A stretch of 64,000 bases of DNA from Streptomyces sp. NBC_00154 (GCF_026342835.1 NZ_JAPEMI010000001.1:3602501-3666500); one strand, 5' to 3'; positions 34,930-44,794 are shown, numbered from the stretch's first letter. Program-made: numbers and translations. The notes: generated from the letters alone by a model not told the origin.

Positions 34930-36039
34930 CTACGTGTCCAAGGCCCACAGGTGCACGGCGTCGCCACTCCCGGACACCGTGTACCAGGTGCCGTCGCCGA
35001 GAGCCGTGGGAGTACCGGAGACCGGGAACGGGTACGCGACCTGACCGGCCGGGCGCATACCCGCCGCGTCCAGCAGCCAGTGGCGCACCGGCCCGTACTC
35101 CTCCTCCTGATCCGTGCTGGAGATGGCTGTCTCCTTGTCCACGAACCCGCACTCGTAGTCCCACATCACGTCGTCGGCGTCGAAGTCGTCCGGATCCGCG
35201 TCGGGGTGACGGGGCACGGCATCCGCGGCCTCCAGCTCGGCCACCACCGCACCGTCCGAGACCCGGTGCAGAGCCAGGGAGTCCAGATCGTGAGCCACTG
35301 TCAGGAAGTGCTCGCCCGTGGGGCTCACGGAGGTCAGGATCCGCTCCTCCTCGCCGAAGTGCTCCACGGACAGCTCCGCCCCGTCCCACCGCCCCCACAG
35401 CAGCGGCGCCCCGTCCTGGCCCTCGCCGACGCTCAGCCCCATCTGCGCCGGATCGGGATGCGGTACGTGCTCCGAGCCCGCCGCCACGGTCTCCGCGTCC
35501 GCCCGCCCCAGCACCCGCCCGTCGGCGGCATCGATGACCAGCCACTCGTCGAGCGCCTCCGGATCCGGACCGGCCGTCGCCACGGGGCCGCGGATGTGGG
35601 CCCACACGAGCGAACCGTCCACCGAGAACACCGCGGAGCCGCTGTCCGCGTACAGATGTGACCGGCTGTCCGCGTACTCCTCGAACGACTCGTGCAGGAT
35701 GCGGCAACCGCCCTCCCAGCAGCCGTGCCGAACCTCCCAGCGCACCGCCCCCGCCGGATCCACCGCGCGTACCGAGTGCACCCCGGCGAAGACCGCGAGA
35801 TCCCTGCCCGGCGCCACCGTGAACGTACCGAAGCGGCGCGGCCAGGGGGCCGGGAAGCGGGTCTGCGGGGCGGACGGGTCGTCCAGGTCGACGGCGACCG
35901 CCTCGAAGTCGCCGCGCTGAATCAGCAGGCGTCGATCCGGCCACCGCAGGACGGACGGCGCGTACGCGGCGTCACGATCCCGGTCCAGGGGTGCGGTGAG
36001 CGTGGCGACGAGGCGAGCGGATGCGGCACTGGTGGTCAT
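34930..36039 (-). CDS. Cytosolic beta-propeller-like protein of unknown function
   Basis: A 369-residue soluble protein with repeated beta-strand blocks of WD40/quinoprotein type: LLIQRGDFEAVAVDLDDP, DLAVFAGVHSVRAVDPAG, AVFSVDGSLVWAHIRGP, WLVIDAADGRVLGRAD and HFLTVAHDLDSLALHRVSDG, about one per 45 residues. No signal peptide. GGGAGGGG precedes the ATG at 36039. Proteins of this kind occur in Streptomyces as conserved hypotheticals; no catalytic motif is seen. Confidence 0.75.
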   Translation of the reverse strand: MTTSAASARLVATLTAPLDRDRDAAYAPSVLRWPDRRLLIQRGDFEAVAVDLDDPSAPQTRFPAPWPRRFGTFTVAPGRDLAVFAGVHSVRAVDPAGAVRWEVRHGCWEGGCRILHESFEEYADSRSHLYADSGSAVFSVDGSLVWAHIRGPVATAGPDPEALDEWLVIDAADGRVLGRADAETVAAGSEHVPHPDPAQMGLSVGEGQDGAPLLWGRWDGAELSVEHFGEEERILTSVSPTGEHFLTVAHDLDSLALHRVSDGAVVAELEAADAVPRHPDADPDDFDADDVMWDYECGFVDKETAISSTDQEEEYGPVRHWLLDAAGMRPAGQVAYPFPVSGTPTALGDGTWYTVSGSGDAVHLWALDT

Positions 36040-36218
36040 GGGTCCCCTCCCGAACGTGCAGCGTGCAGCGTGCACGAGAACAGGGGAGAACCGTAGAGCC
36101 CCGGGGTGACAGCCGCGCTACGGGGTGGCGTCGGGACCGGCTCAGGACGGGACCGGGACGAGGGCAGGGCAGGTTCGGGGCCGGATCGGGACCGGCTCAG
36201 GGCCGGGTCCGGATCGGC

Positions 36219-36650
36219 TCAGGGCCACACCAGGCAGTACGCCTGATGTCCCGCGTCATGCAGACGATGGCTGAAATCCTGCCACTCGTGGAGCAGCTGG
36301 TAGACGTTGAACGCGTCGCGCGGGCCGCCGCGGTCCGGGACCGTGGACCAGATGAAGGCCGCGGCACCGACCGACTCCTCGCCGACGTCGCGCAGCGGGT
36401 CGACGACCGTCATGGGGAGCTTGACCACCGCGTAGTCGGGGTGCAGGACGACCAGTTCCAGCGGGGGGACCTTGTGCAGGGGTATGCCCTGTATGCCGGT
36501 GAGCACCATGGCCGCGACCGTCTCCGGCTTGATCTTGCTGAACATGCCGCCCATGCCCAGCTCGTCACCGCCGAGCTCCTCGGGGCGCATCGAAATGGGC
36601 ACGCGTGCGGCAGTGGCCCCGTCGGGGGCCCCGAAATATTTGTAGGTCAC
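36219..36650 (-). CDS. Conserved hypothetical protein upstream of hemL
   Basis: A 143-residue protein conserved upstream of hemL in Streptomyces as far as I recall, with no known function. It has no signal or membrane segment; the core is FSKIKPETVAAMVLTGIQG and LELVVLHPDYAVVKLPMTVV, with C-terminal DAFNVYQLLHEWQDFSHRL. I chose the GTG at 36650 (MTYKYFGAPDG), where protein-like sequence starts; the open frame above it has random composition. It diverges from hemL across a 436-base gap (36651-37086). Confidence 0.75.
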   Translation of the reverse strand: MTYKYFGAPDGATAARVPISMRPEELGGDELGMGGMFSKIKPETVAAMVLTGIQGIPLHKVPPLELVVLHPDYAVVKLPMTVVDPLRDVGEESVGAAAFIWSTVPDRGGPRDAFNVYQLLHEWQDFSHRLHDAGHQAYCLVWP

Positions 36651-36932
36651 CCCCACTCGACCACCACTCCTGCTTCCGGCCTGTGCACTGCCGGCCTGAT
36701 GTATGCCCTGCTTACGCTCAGCCCCACGCCGGTGCCGACCTCGCCGGGCAGGCTCGGGCCCCAGGTCGTCGGTCCCTTCGCCCACTCCGCCACCGCGATG
36801 CATATCTCATCCACCCGACTACTACTTAGGAGACACAGCCCCCGCCGCGCAACCCGATCATCGTGTCAGTGACCTCCCCCGCGGGCGTGGTGTGAAACAC
36901 CCGTCCGCAAGACCGTCGGTGGCTCTGACACC

Positions 36933-36989
36933 ATGGCTTGTGTGAGCTTTCCCTATGACGCCCCAGTTTTGCAGACGCGAGAGGGCTGA
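36933..36989 (+). other. Leader ORF duplicating the hemL N-terminus
   Basis: An 18-codon frame reads [18 protein letters not shown] and stops. Its PYDAPVLQT matches SYEAPVSQT of HemL, and the DNA 36957-36978 matches 37102-37123 at 20 of 22 positions. It ends 97 bases before the hemL start. It may be a relic of a duplicated gene start or a regulatory leader peptide; there is no ribosome site before its ATG or GTG. Confidence 0.55.
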
Positions 36990-37086
36990 CGCCTTTCGTC
37001 ATACGAGGAGATCACGCTTCCTGCTCACTGGCGGCCGGATTTCCGGCCCGGCCCCCCGACCCCCCGAATCGCAGATCAGGACCAAA

Positions 37087-38394
37087 GTGCCGTATTCATA
37101 CGAAGCCCCAGTTTCGCAGACGCTTTTCGACCGCGCGTCCCTCGTGACGCCCGGCGGCGTGAACTCTCCCGTACGCGCCTTCCGGGCCGTGGGCGGTACG
37201 CCCCGCTTCATGGTGTCCGGTACCGGTCCGTACCTCACCGACGCCGACGGTCGTGAGTATGTCGACCTCGTGTGCTCGTGGGGGCCGATGATCCTCGGCC
37301 ATTCCCACCCCGAGGTCATCGCCGCAGTCCAGGAGGCTGTCGCCCGCGGCACCTCGTTCGGTACGCCCGGTGAGGGCGAGGTCGCGCTCGCCGAGGAGAT
37401 CGTGGCCCGGATCGAGCCGGTGGAGCAGGTGCGGCTGGTGTCGTCCGGCACCGAGGCGACCATGTCCGCGATCCGGCTGGCGCGCGGGTTCACCGGCCGC
37501 GCGAAGGTCGTGAAGTTCGCCGGCTGCTACCACGGGCACGTCGATGCGCTGCTCGCCGCCGCCGGGTCCGGGGTCGCGACCTTCGGTCTTCCGGACACCC
37601 CCGGGGTCACGGGCGCGCAGGCCGGCGACACGATCGTGCTGCCGTACAACGACCTGGAGGCCGTGCGGACCGCGTTCGCCGCGCACCCCGGCGAGATCGC
37701 CTGTGTGATCACCGAGGCGTCGCCGGGCAACATGGGCGTCGTGCCGCCGGTGGACGGCTTCAACGCCGGGCTCAAGGAGATCTGCGCCGCCAACGGTGCG
37801 CTGTACATCTCCGACGAGGTCATGACCGGATTCCGTACCTCGAAGGCCGGCTGGTTCGGCGTCGACGGGGTGCGGCCCGACCTGATGACCTTCGGCAAGG
37901 TCATGGGCGGCGGCTTCCCGGCCGCGGCCTTCGGCGGGCGCGCCGATGTGATGGCGCACCTCGCCCCGGTCGGCCCCGTGTACCAGGCGGGCACCCTCTC
38001 CGGTAACCCGGTCGCCACCGCCGCCGGGCTCGCCCAGCTGCGGCTGCTCGACGATGCTGCGTACGCGAAGGTCGACGCGGTCTCCGCGGAGATCCAGGCC
38101 CTGGTGAGCGAGGCGTTCACCAAGGAGGGCGTCGCGCACACGGTGTCCGCGGCCAGCAACATGTTCTCCGTGTTCTTCACGGACCAGCCGGTGCGGAACT
38201 ACGAGGACGCCAAGAAGCAGGAAGCCTTCCGCTTCACCGCCTTCTTCCACTCGATGCTGGCGCAGGGCGTCTATCTGCCGCCGTCCGCGTTCGAGTCCTG
38301 GTTCGTCTCCACCACCCACGACACGCAGGCCGTCGAGCGGATCGCCGCCGCGCTGCCCGCCGCCGCCCGTGCCGCATCGGAGGCCACCGCATGA
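37087..38394 (+). CDS. hemL: Glutamate-1-semialdehyde 2,1-aminomutase
   Basis: A 435-residue PLP enzyme converting glutamate-1-semialdehyde, the HemA product, to 5-aminolevulinate. Motifs: [12 protein letters not shown] at 21-32, [16 protein letters not shown] near 119-134, [10 protein letters not shown] near 241-250, and the PLP lysine in [10 protein letters not shown] (Lys271). The GTG at 37087 has AGGA 5 bases upstream; the longer open frame is non-homologous. Its stop overlaps the next gene by 4 bases (ATGA). It lies 33 kb from hemA, next to the cytochrome c genes. Confidence 0.96.
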   Translation: MPYSYEAPVSQTLFDRASLVTPGGVNSPVRAFRAVGGTPRFMVSGTGPYLTDADGREYVDLVCSWGPMILGHSHPEVIAAVQEAVARGTSFGTPGEGEVALAEEIVARIEPVEQVRLVSSGTEATMSAIRLARGFTGRAKVVKFAGCYHGHVDALLAAAGSGVATFGLPDTPGVTGAQAGDTIVLPYNDLEAVRTAFAAHPGEIACVITEASPGNMGVVPPVDGFNAGLKEICAANGALYISDEVMTGFRTSKAGWFGVDGVRPDLMTFGKVMGGGFPAAAFGGRADVMAHLAPVGPVYQAGTLSGNPVATAAGLAQLRLLDDAAYAKVDAVSAEIQALVSEAFTKEGVAHTVSAASNMFSVFFTDQPVRNYEDAKKQEAFRFTAFFHSMLAQGVYLPPSAFESWFVSTTHDTQAVERIAAALPAAARAASEATA

Positions 38395-39077
38395 GCCCGG
38401 CCGACAAGGACATCACCGTCGTCCATCTGATGCGTCACGGGGAGGTGCACAACCCCGAGGGTGTGCTCTACGGGCGCCGCCCCGGCTACCACCTCTCCGA
38501 GCTCGGCCGGCAGATGGCCGACCGGGTGGCCGAGCACCTGGAGAAGCGCGACATCACCCATGTCGTCGCCTCCCCGCTGGAGCGCGCCCAGGAGACGGCG
38601 ACACCGATCGCCAAGACGCACGGCGTCGACCTGGCCACGGACGAGCGGCTGATCGAGGCGGCCAACGTCTTCGAGGGCAAGACCTTCGGGGTCGGCGACG
38701 GCGCGCTGCGCAAGCCGGACAACTGGAAGCACCTCACCAACCCGTTCCGCCCGTCCTGGGGCGAGCCGTACATCGAGCAGGTCGTACGGATGATGGGCGC
38801 CCTCGACGCCGCGCGCGACGCGGCCCGCGGGCACGAGGCGGTCTGCGTCAGCCATCAGCTGCCGATCTGGATCGTCCGGAGCTTCGTCGAGCGGCGGCGG
38901 CTCTGGCACGACCCGCGCAAGCGGCAGTGCACGCTCGCCTCGCTGACCACCTTCACGTACCAGGGCGACAAGATCGTCTCCGTCGGCTACACCGAGCCGG
39001 CCCGCGATCTGGTGCCTGCGCATCTGCTGGCAGGTGCCAAGCCGGTGAAGGGGAAGTCCAAGGCGTTCGGCGCCTAG
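38391..39077 (+). CDS. Histidine phosphatase family protein
   Basis: A 228-residue phosphoglycerate-mutase-like phosphatase. The catalytic RHG box is [15 protein letters not shown] near 10-24, with [14 protein letters not shown] near 62 and the second His in [11 protein letters not shown] near 150. The substrate is unknown. In mycobacteria a homologue occupies the same place between hemL and the thioredoxin gene, so its role is probably linked to haem or cytochrome c. It is translationally coupled to hemL. Confidence 0.9.
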   Translation: MSPADKDITVVHLMRHGEVHNPEGVLYGRRPGYHLSELGRQMADRVAEHLEKRDITHVVASPLERAQETATPIAKTHGVDLATDERLIEAANVFEGKTFGVGDGALRKPDNWKHLTNPFRPSWGEPYIEQVVRMMGALDAARDAARGHEAVCVSHQLPIWIVRSFVERRRLWHDPRKRQCTLASLTTFTYQGDKIVSVGYTEPARDLVPAHLLAGAKPVKGKSKAFGA

Positions 39078-39098
39078 ATCCTTCTCTCTGCCAACTCT

Positions 39099-39131
39099 GC
39101 GGGCCCCGCCGATCCTTCGGCCGGGGCCCGC
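39099..39131 (+). terminator. Terminator after the hemL-phosphatase unit
   Basis: GCGGGCCCCG pairs with CGGGGCCCGC, extended inward by CCGA/TCGG with a bulge. It lies 22 bases after the phosphatase stop and separates hemL from the deacetylase and ccs genes. Confidence 0.7.
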
Positions 39132-39268
39132 GCCGCGTCCGGCCGGCTTCGGGTCGGGTCGCGCCAGGAGTCATGCGCCGATCGGCGGAACCGCCGTGCT
39201 GTTTCACCCATCTAAGCCTTTGCCAGTTTGTATGGAGTTGGGCCAAAACGACCGCAGATGGGGACGCC

Positions 39269-40513
39269 ATGCGCGATATCAGCCGAAGGAGTCTGCTCAC
39301 AGCCGGACTGGGAGCAGCGGCTGCCATCGGGATGGCGGGCTGCGGTTCCCCGGACTCCGCCGTGAGGGGCGGGTCGAGCCCCGGGGAGCGGGCGGGCGGC
39401 AAGGCCGAGGGAAGCGGTGCCGGGGACGACGACGTGCGGGAGATCGGCGACGGTTCCACCGCTGACACCGGAGCGCAGCCGAACCAGCCTTCCGCGCCGG
39501 TCCCGCTGGAACCCGGGCAGACCCCGCCGCAGTTCGTGATCTTTTCCTGGGACGGGGCGGGCGAGGTCGGCACCGGGCTCTTCGCGCGTTTTCTCGAACT
39601 CGCCAAGGACCACGACGCGTCGATGACCTTCTTCCTCTCCGGGCTCTATCTGCTGCCCGAGTCGAAGAGATCCCTGTATCGACCGCCGAACAACGCCATC
39701 GGCGCCTCCGACATCGGGTATCTCACCGATGACCACATCAAGGCGACGCTGGACCAGGTGCGCCGGGCCTGGCTCGACGGTCATGAGATAGGCACGCACT
39801 TCAACGGGCATTTCTGCGCCGGCTCCGGATCGGTCGCCCACTGGACGCCCGGCCAGTGGGAGAACGAAGTCGATCAGGCGGTCTCCTTCGTCACCGAATG
39901 GCGCACCAATACTGGTTGGACCGATCTCGACCCGCTGCCTTTCGACTACCGCAAGGAACTCATAGGCGCCCGCACGCCCTGTCTGCTCGGCCAGGACAAT
40001 CTGCTGCCCACTGCGCGCAAACTAGGGTGGCGCTACGACGCGAGTTCGCCCGGCGGCACCCAGATCTGGCCGGAGAAGCGCCAGGGGCTGTGGGATCTTC
40101 CGCTCCAGGGCATACCGTTCCCCGGGCACTCGTTCGAAGTGCTGTCGATGGACTACAACATCCTTGCCAACCAGTCGAAGAACTCCACCCAGGGAATACC
40201 GTCGCGCTTTCCGGCCTGGCGTGAGCAGGCCATACAGTCGTACCTCGCCGGTTTCGAGCGGGCGTACAAGACGAATCGTGCGCCCTTCTACATCGGCAAC
40301 CACTTCGAGGTGTGGAACGGCGGCATCTATATGGATGCGGTCGAGGAGACCATCAAAAGGATCGCGGGGAAGCCGGATGTGCGGCTCGTCTCGTTCCGGC
40401 AGTTCGTCGACTGGCTCGATGTCCAGGACCCGGCCGTGCTTGCGAAGCTCCGTACCCTCGAGGTCGGCGAGTCGCCCGGCGGTGGCTGGAACACCTTCTT
40501 TAAACAGGCCTGA
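39269..40513 (+). CDS. Tat-type lipoprotein with polysaccharide deacetylase (NodB) fold
   Basis: A 414-residue exported protein. The signal has twin arginines and a lipobox (DISRRSLLTAGLGAAAAIGM then AGC, Cys about 25). After a Gly/Ser linker comes a NodB-like domain from about 85: FVIFSWDGAGEVGTG in place of the usual TFDDGP, and HEIGTHFNGHFCAGSG with the two metal histidines near 175. The missing second Asp of TFDDG means catalysis is uncertain. It is inserted between hemL-phosphatase and the thioredoxin gene, and probably starts a separate transcript after the terminator at 39099. Confidence 0.88.
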   Translation: MRDISRRSLLTAGLGAAAAIGMAGCGSPDSAVRGGSSPGERAGGKAEGSGAGDDDVREIGDGSTADTGAQPNQPSAPVPLEPGQTPPQFVIFSWDGAGEVGTGLFARFLELAKDHDASMTFFLSGLYLLPESKRSLYRPPNNAIGASDIGYLTDDHIKATLDQVRRAWLDGHEIGTHFNGHFCAGSGSVAHWTPGQWENEVDQAVSFVTEWRTNTGWTDLDPLPFDYRKELIGARTPCLLGQDNLLPTARKLGWRYDASSPGGTQIWPEKRQGLWDLPLQGIPFPGHSFEVLSMDYNILANQSKNSTQGIPSRFPAWREQAIQSYLAGFERAYKTNRAPFYIGNHFEVWNGGIYMDAVEETIKRIAGKPDVRLVSFRQFVDWLDVQDPAVLAKLRTLEVGESPGGGWNTFFKQA

Positions 40514-40580
40514 CAACGGTCTTTACGGGCACCGAGGGGGGTGCGCAAGATCCCCGAAACCGCCATGCGAAACTTTTCAC

Positions 40581-41192
40581 ATGAGCTTTGGCCGCGCACC
40601 CCGACGCCGCTTCACCCTGCTCGCCGCCCCCGCAGCGGCCGCCGCACTGGCGCTGACCCTGACCGCCTGCGGTGGTGACGGCAACAAGGCCGGCGGTGGC
40701 GGCAACTCCCACTTCGTCACCGGCAGTGGCGGGATCTCCACCGTGGCCAAGGCGGACCGCCAGGACGCGCCGAAGCTCGACGGAGCGACGCTGGACGGCA
40801 AGCCCCTCGACGTCGCCGACTACAAGGGCAAGGTCGTCGTACTGAACGTATGGGGCTCGTGGTGCGGCCCCTGCCGGCTGGAGGCCAAGCACTTCGCGAA
40901 GGTGTCGAAGGAGACCGCGAGCCAGGGTGTCCAGTTCATCGGGATCAACACCCGGGACGCCGAGAAGGGCCCGGCGGTGAACTTCGAGAAGGACAACAGC
41001 ATCACCTACCCGAGCTTCTTCGACCCGATCGGCAAGCTCATCCTGCGCTTCCCCAAGGGCACGCTGAACCCGCAGGCCATTCCGTCGACCGTGGTCATCG
41101 ACCGGGACGGGAAGATCGCGGCCCGCACCCTCGTCGCCCTCGACGACGTCAAGCTCCACAAGATGATCGACCCGCTGATCGCGGAGAAGTGA
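40581..41192 (+). CDS. resA: ResA-like thioredoxin lipoprotein
   Basis: A 203-residue membrane-tethered thioredoxin that keeps apocytochrome c haem-site cysteines reduced. The lipobox is LTAC (Cys30). The thioredoxin domain starts near 65; the redox motif is WGSWCGPCR (Cys95 and Cys98), with IPSTVVIDRDGK as the cis-Pro loop near 172. It is the first gene of resA-ccdA-resB-ccsB; the stop is 4 bases before ccdA. Electrons come from CcdA across the membrane. Confidence 0.93.
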   Translation: MSFGRAPRRRFTLLAAPAAAAALALTLTACGGDGNKAGGGGNSHFVTGSGGISTVAKADRQDAPKLDGATLDGKPLDVADYKGKVVVLNVWGSWCGPCRLEAKHFAKVSKETASQGVQFIGINTRDAEKGPAVNFEKDNSITYPSFFDPIGKLILRFPKGTLNPQAIPSTVVIDRDGKIAARTLVALDDVKLHKMIDPLIAEK

Positions 41193-41196
41193 TCAC

Positions 41197-41961
41197 GTGC
41201 TCACGCTCGCCGCGACCACGGGCATGAACACGACCGTGTTCAACGGGGCCCTTCTGGTGGCCCTGCCCATCGCCGTACTCGGCGGACTGGTCTCGTTCTT
41301 CTCGCCGTGCGTGCTGCCGCTGGTGCCCGGCTACCTCTCGTACGTCACCGGGGTCAGCGGGACCGATCTGGCCCAGGCCAGACGGGGGCGCATGGTCGTC
41401 GGCGCCTCGCTCTTCGTACTCGGCTTCTCCGCCGTGTTCGTCTCCGGTGGCGCGCTCTTCGGCTATTTCGGGCAGCGGCTGCAGGATCACAGCGAGGTCA
41501 TCTCCAAGATTCTCGGCGTCCTGATGATCCTGATGGGCGTCTTCTTCATGGGGCTCATGCCCTGGATGACCCAGCGTGAATTCCGCATCCACAAGCGGCC
41601 GGTGTCCGGCCTCGCCGGAGCGCCGCTGCTCGGGGTGCTGTTCGGGGTCGGCTGGACGCCGTGCCTCGGCCCGACGCTCACTTCTGTGCAGACGCTCGCC
41701 CTCGAGCAGGGGACCGCCGGGCGCGGGGCCGTACTGACCCTGGCGTACTGTCTCGGACTCGGCCTGCCGTTCGTGCTGGCCGCAGTCGCCTTCCGCAAGG
41801 CGCTCGGTGCCTTCGGATGGGTCAAGCGCCACTACGTATGGGTCATGCGGATCGGCGGCGCGATGATGATCGTGACCGGACTGCTCCTGCTGACCGGTGT
41901 GTGGAGCAGCATGATGCAGGAACTGCAGGGCTGGTCCAACGGCTTCACGGTGGGGATCTGA
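41197..41961 (+). CDS. ccdA: Cytochrome c biogenesis protein CcdA
   Basis: A 254-residue, six-helix membrane protein carrying electrons from cytosolic thioredoxin to ResA. The two redox cysteines lie in paired motifs GLVSFFSPCVLPLVPGYLSY near 35-55 and FGVGWTPCLGPTLTS near 150-165, one in each three-helix repeat. The start is the GTG at 41197, 4 bases after the resA stop. The order resA-ccdA-resB-ccsB is that of the actinobacterial system II cytochrome c maturation operon. Confidence 0.95.
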   Translation: MLTLAATTGMNTTVFNGALLVALPIAVLGGLVSFFSPCVLPLVPGYLSYVTGVSGTDLAQARRGRMVVGASLFVLGFSAVFVSGGALFGYFGQRLQDHSEVISKILGVLMILMGVFFMGLMPWMTQREFRIHKRPVSGLAGAPLLGVLFGVGWTPCLGPTLTSVQTLALEQGTAGRGAVLTLAYCLGLGLPFVLAAVAFRKALGAFGWVKRHYVWVMRIGGAMMIVTGLLLLTGVWSSMMQELQGWSNGFTVGI

Positions 41962-41966
41962 GTTCC

Positions 41967-43712
41967 ATGAGCAACACCAAGACCGACGCGGCCGAAGAGC
42001 GCGCGAACGAGCGCGAGCGCGAGAGCCGACAGGAGCGGGAGAACGCGGCCGAGCTCGGCGCGGCCGGCTCGCAGCTCTCCACGGCACCGCGCGAAGAAGC
42101 CCTGGCCGCACTGCCCGCCATGGGCGTCATCGGCTGGGCGCGCTGGTTCTGGCGCCAGCTCACCTCGATGCGGGTCGCGCTGATCCTGCTCTTCCTGCTC
42201 TCGCTCGGGGCCATCCCCGGCTCGCTGATCCCGCAGAACAGCGTGGACGAGCTGAAGGTGCAGACCTTCAAGGAAGCCCACACCACCGTCACGCCGATCT
42301 ACGAGAAGCTCCAGTTCTTCGACGTCTACAGCTCGGTGTGGTTCTCCGCGATCTACATCCTGCTGTTCGTCTCCCTCATCGGCTGCATCGTGCCGCGCAC
42401 CGGCCAGTTCGTCGGCCAGCTGCGCAGCCGCCCGCCGGGCGCCCCCAAGAGGCTGACCCGGCTGCCCGCGTACACGACGTGGCGCACCGACGCCGAGCCG
42501 GAGCAGGTCCGCGAGGCCGCGCTCGCGATGATGCGCAAGCGGCGCTTCCGGGCGCACGCGGACGGCGATGCGGTCGCCGCCGAGAAGGGCTATCTGCGCG
42601 AGGCCGGGAACCTGATGTTCCATGTCGCGCTGATCGTCATGCTGGTCGCCTTCGCCACCGGGCAGCTCTTCAAGTCCGAGGGCGGCAAGCTGATCGTCCA
42701 GGGCGACGGTTTCTCCAACACGCTGACCCAGTACGACGACTTCAAGTCCGGATCGCTCTACGACACGGACTCGCTCGCCCCGTTCAGCTTCACCCTCGAC
42801 AAGTTCGTCGGCACGTACGAGCGCAACGGTCCGCAGGTCGGCACCCCACGCAAGTACGAGGCCCACGTCACGTACTCCGAGGGCGCGTACGGCAAGCCGA
42901 AGAAGGCCGTCATCAAGGTCAACGAGCCGCTGGTGGTCGACGGCTCCAAGGTCTATCTGATCGGGCACGGCTACGCCCCGGTCGTCTCCGTCAAGGACGG
43001 CAAGGGCAAGGAGGTCTACAAGGCCGCCGTTCCGCTGCTGCCGATCGACAGCAATGTCACCTCGACCGGTGCGATCAAGGTGATGGACGGTTACCGCGAC
43101 AAGAACGGCAAGAAGGACCAGCTGGGCTTCCAGGCGTTCTTCGTGCCGACGTTCGCGGGCAACGGCAAGGGGACGATGTTCTCCCAGTTCCCGGCCGCGG
43201 ACTTCCCGGTACTGGCCCTCAACGGGTACCACGGCAGCCTCGGTGTCGACTCCGGTCTGCCGCAGAACGTGTACCAGCTGAACACCTCGAAGATGGAGGC
43301 GTTCAAGGACAGCAAGGGCGACAAGCTGAAGCAGCGGCTGCTGCCCGGCGAGACGATGAAGCTGCCGGACGGCGCCGGATCGATCACCTTCGAGGGCATC
43401 GAGCAGTGGGCCAGCTTCCAGATCTCGCAACAGCCCGCCAGCGGCTGGGCGCTCACCGGAGCCATCGGGGCCATCGCCGGTCTGGCCGGGTCGCTGTTCA
43501 TCCAGCGGCGCCGGGTCTGGGTCCGGGCCGTACGCGGAGCGGACGGCGTCACCGTCGTCGAGATGGCGGGCCTGGGCCGCAGCGAGTCCGCGAAGCTTCC
43601 CGAGGAACTGGCCGATCTCGCGGTCACACTCCATGACATGGCGCCCACCGCGCCCGACGACGCATCCGCCGAAGCACTTTCCGAAGAACCTGCCGAAGGG
43701 GCTGAGAAGTGA
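41967..43712 (+). CDS. resB: Cytochrome c biogenesis protein ResB (Ccs1)
   Basis: A 581-residue membrane component of the system II haem lyase. Two N-terminal helices (MRVALILLFLLSLGAIPGSL near 70-90 and VWFSAIYILLFVSLIGCIVP near 125) precede a third (NLMFHVALIVMLVAFATGQL near 215), then a large extracytoplasmic domain (about 235-500), and a last helix (WALTGAIGAIAGLAGSLFIQ near 520). The N-terminal 45 residues are highly charged (EERANERERESRQERENA). The stop overlaps the GTG start of ccsB. With CcsB it exports and attaches haem. Confidence 0.94.
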   Translation: MSNTKTDAAEERANERERESRQERENAAELGAAGSQLSTAPREEALAALPAMGVIGWARWFWRQLTSMRVALILLFLLSLGAIPGSLIPQNSVDELKVQTFKEAHTTVTPIYEKLQFFDVYSSVWFSAIYILLFVSLIGCIVPRTGQFVGQLRSRPPGAPKRLTRLPAYTTWRTDAEPEQVREAALAMMRKRRFRAHADGDAVAAEKGYLREAGNLMFHVALIVMLVAFATGQLFKSEGGKLIVQGDGFSNTLTQYDDFKSGSLYDTDSLAPFSFTLDKFVGTYERNGPQVGTPRKYEAHVTYSEGAYGKPKKAVIKVNEPLVVDGSKVYLIGHGYAPVVSVKDGKGKEVYKAAVPLLPIDSNVTSTGAIKVMDGYRDKNGKKDQLGFQAFFVPTFAGNGKGTMFSQFPAADFPVLALNGYHGSLGVDSGLPQNVYQLNTSKMEAFKDSKGDKLKQRLLPGETMKLPDGAGSITFEGIEQWASFQISQQPASGWALTGAIGAIAGLAGSLFIQRRRVWVRAVRGADGVTVVEMAGLGRSESAKLPEELADLAVTLHDMAPTAPDDASAEALSEEPAEGAEK

Positions 43713-44794
43713 ATCTCGCCGCCGCAACCAACGAGAATCTGGCGCACACCAGCAATGTGCTGATCTATTCGTCGATGGCCGTCTACACCATCGCCTTCTT
43801 CGCGCACATCGCGGAGTGGGTGTTCGGCAGCCGCAGCAAGGTCGGCCGCACCGCCGCCGCGCTGACCGGGGCCGCCGACGCCTCCTCGGCGAAGATCCAG
43901 GTCCAGGTCGCGCAGAAGGGCGGCGCCACCGCCGTACTGGACCGTCCGAAGATCATTACGCGTTCCGCCGCCGGTTCGCGTGACGTCCCGGACGGGCCCG
44001 GCGCCGCCGGCGGCACGTTCAAGGGCGATCTGTGGGGGCGGATCGCGGTCTCCATGACCGTGCTCGCCTTCCTTGTCCAGGCCGCCGGGGTCGTCGCCCG
44101 CGCGCTGTCCGTGCAGCGTGCCCCCTGGGGCAACATGTACGAGTTCTCGATCACCTTCTCCACGGTGGCCGTCGCCGCGTACCTGATCCTCCTCGCGCTG
44201 AAGAAGAACGTCCGCTGGATGGGCCTGCTGCTGGTCACGACCGTCCTGCTGGACCTCGGCATCGCGACCACCGTGCTCTACACCTCCAGCGACCAGCTGG
44301 TGCCCGCACTGCACTCGTACTGGCTGTGGATCCACGTCTCCACCGCCATCATCTGCGGTGCCGTCTTCTACATCGGTGCGGTCGGCACACTGCTGTATCT
44401 GTTCCGCGACAGCTACGAGAGCAAGCTCGCGAACGGCGTCGAGCCCGGCTCGTTCGCCCAGTCCGTGCTGTCCCGGCTGCCCGCCGCGGCGACCCTCGAC
44501 AAGTTCTCGTACCGTGTCAACGCCGCCGTCTTCCCGCTGTGGACGTTCACGATCATCGCCGGTGCGATCTGGGCGGGCGACGCCTGGGGCCGCTACTGGG
44601 GCTGGGACCCCAAGGAGGTCTGGTCCTTCATCACCTGGGTCGCGTACGCCTGCTACCTGCACGCCCGCGCCACCGCAGGCTGGAAGGGCCGCAAGGCCGC
44701 CTACCTGGCGCTGATCGCCTTCGGCTGCTGGCTCTTCAACTACTACGGCGTGAACATCTTCGTCACCGGCAAGCACTCCTACGCCGGCGTCTGA
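43709..44794 (+). CDS. ccsB: Cytochrome c biogenesis protein CcsB (CcsA/ResC family)
   Basis: A 361-residue multi-helix haem exporter/lyase subunit. The tryptophan-rich WWD signature is WGRYWGWDPKEVWSFITW near 292-309; haem-liganding histidines are in VPALHSYWLWIHVSTA near 195-210 and the C-terminal HARATAG. The N-terminal helix is followed by a 70-residue hydrophilic loop (about 35-105) before the core. The start is GTG 43709 with a 4-base overlap of resB. Confidence 0.95.
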   Translation: MNLAAATNENLAHTSNVLIYSSMAVYTIAFFAHIAEWVFGSRSKVGRTAAALTGAADASSAKIQVQVAQKGGATAVLDRPKIITRSAAGSRDVPDGPGAAGGTFKGDLWGRIAVSMTVLAFLVQAAGVVARALSVQRAPWGNMYEFSITFSTVAVAAYLILLALKKNVRWMGLLLVTTVLLDLGIATTVLYTSSDQLVPALHSYWLWIHVSTAIICGAVFYIGAVGTLLYLFRDSYESKLANGVEPGSFAQSVLSRLPAAATLDKFSYRVNAAVFPLWTFTIIAGAIWAGDAWGRYWGWDPKEVWSFITWVAYACYLHARATAGWKGRKAAYLALIAFGCWLFNYYGVNIFVTGKHSYAGV

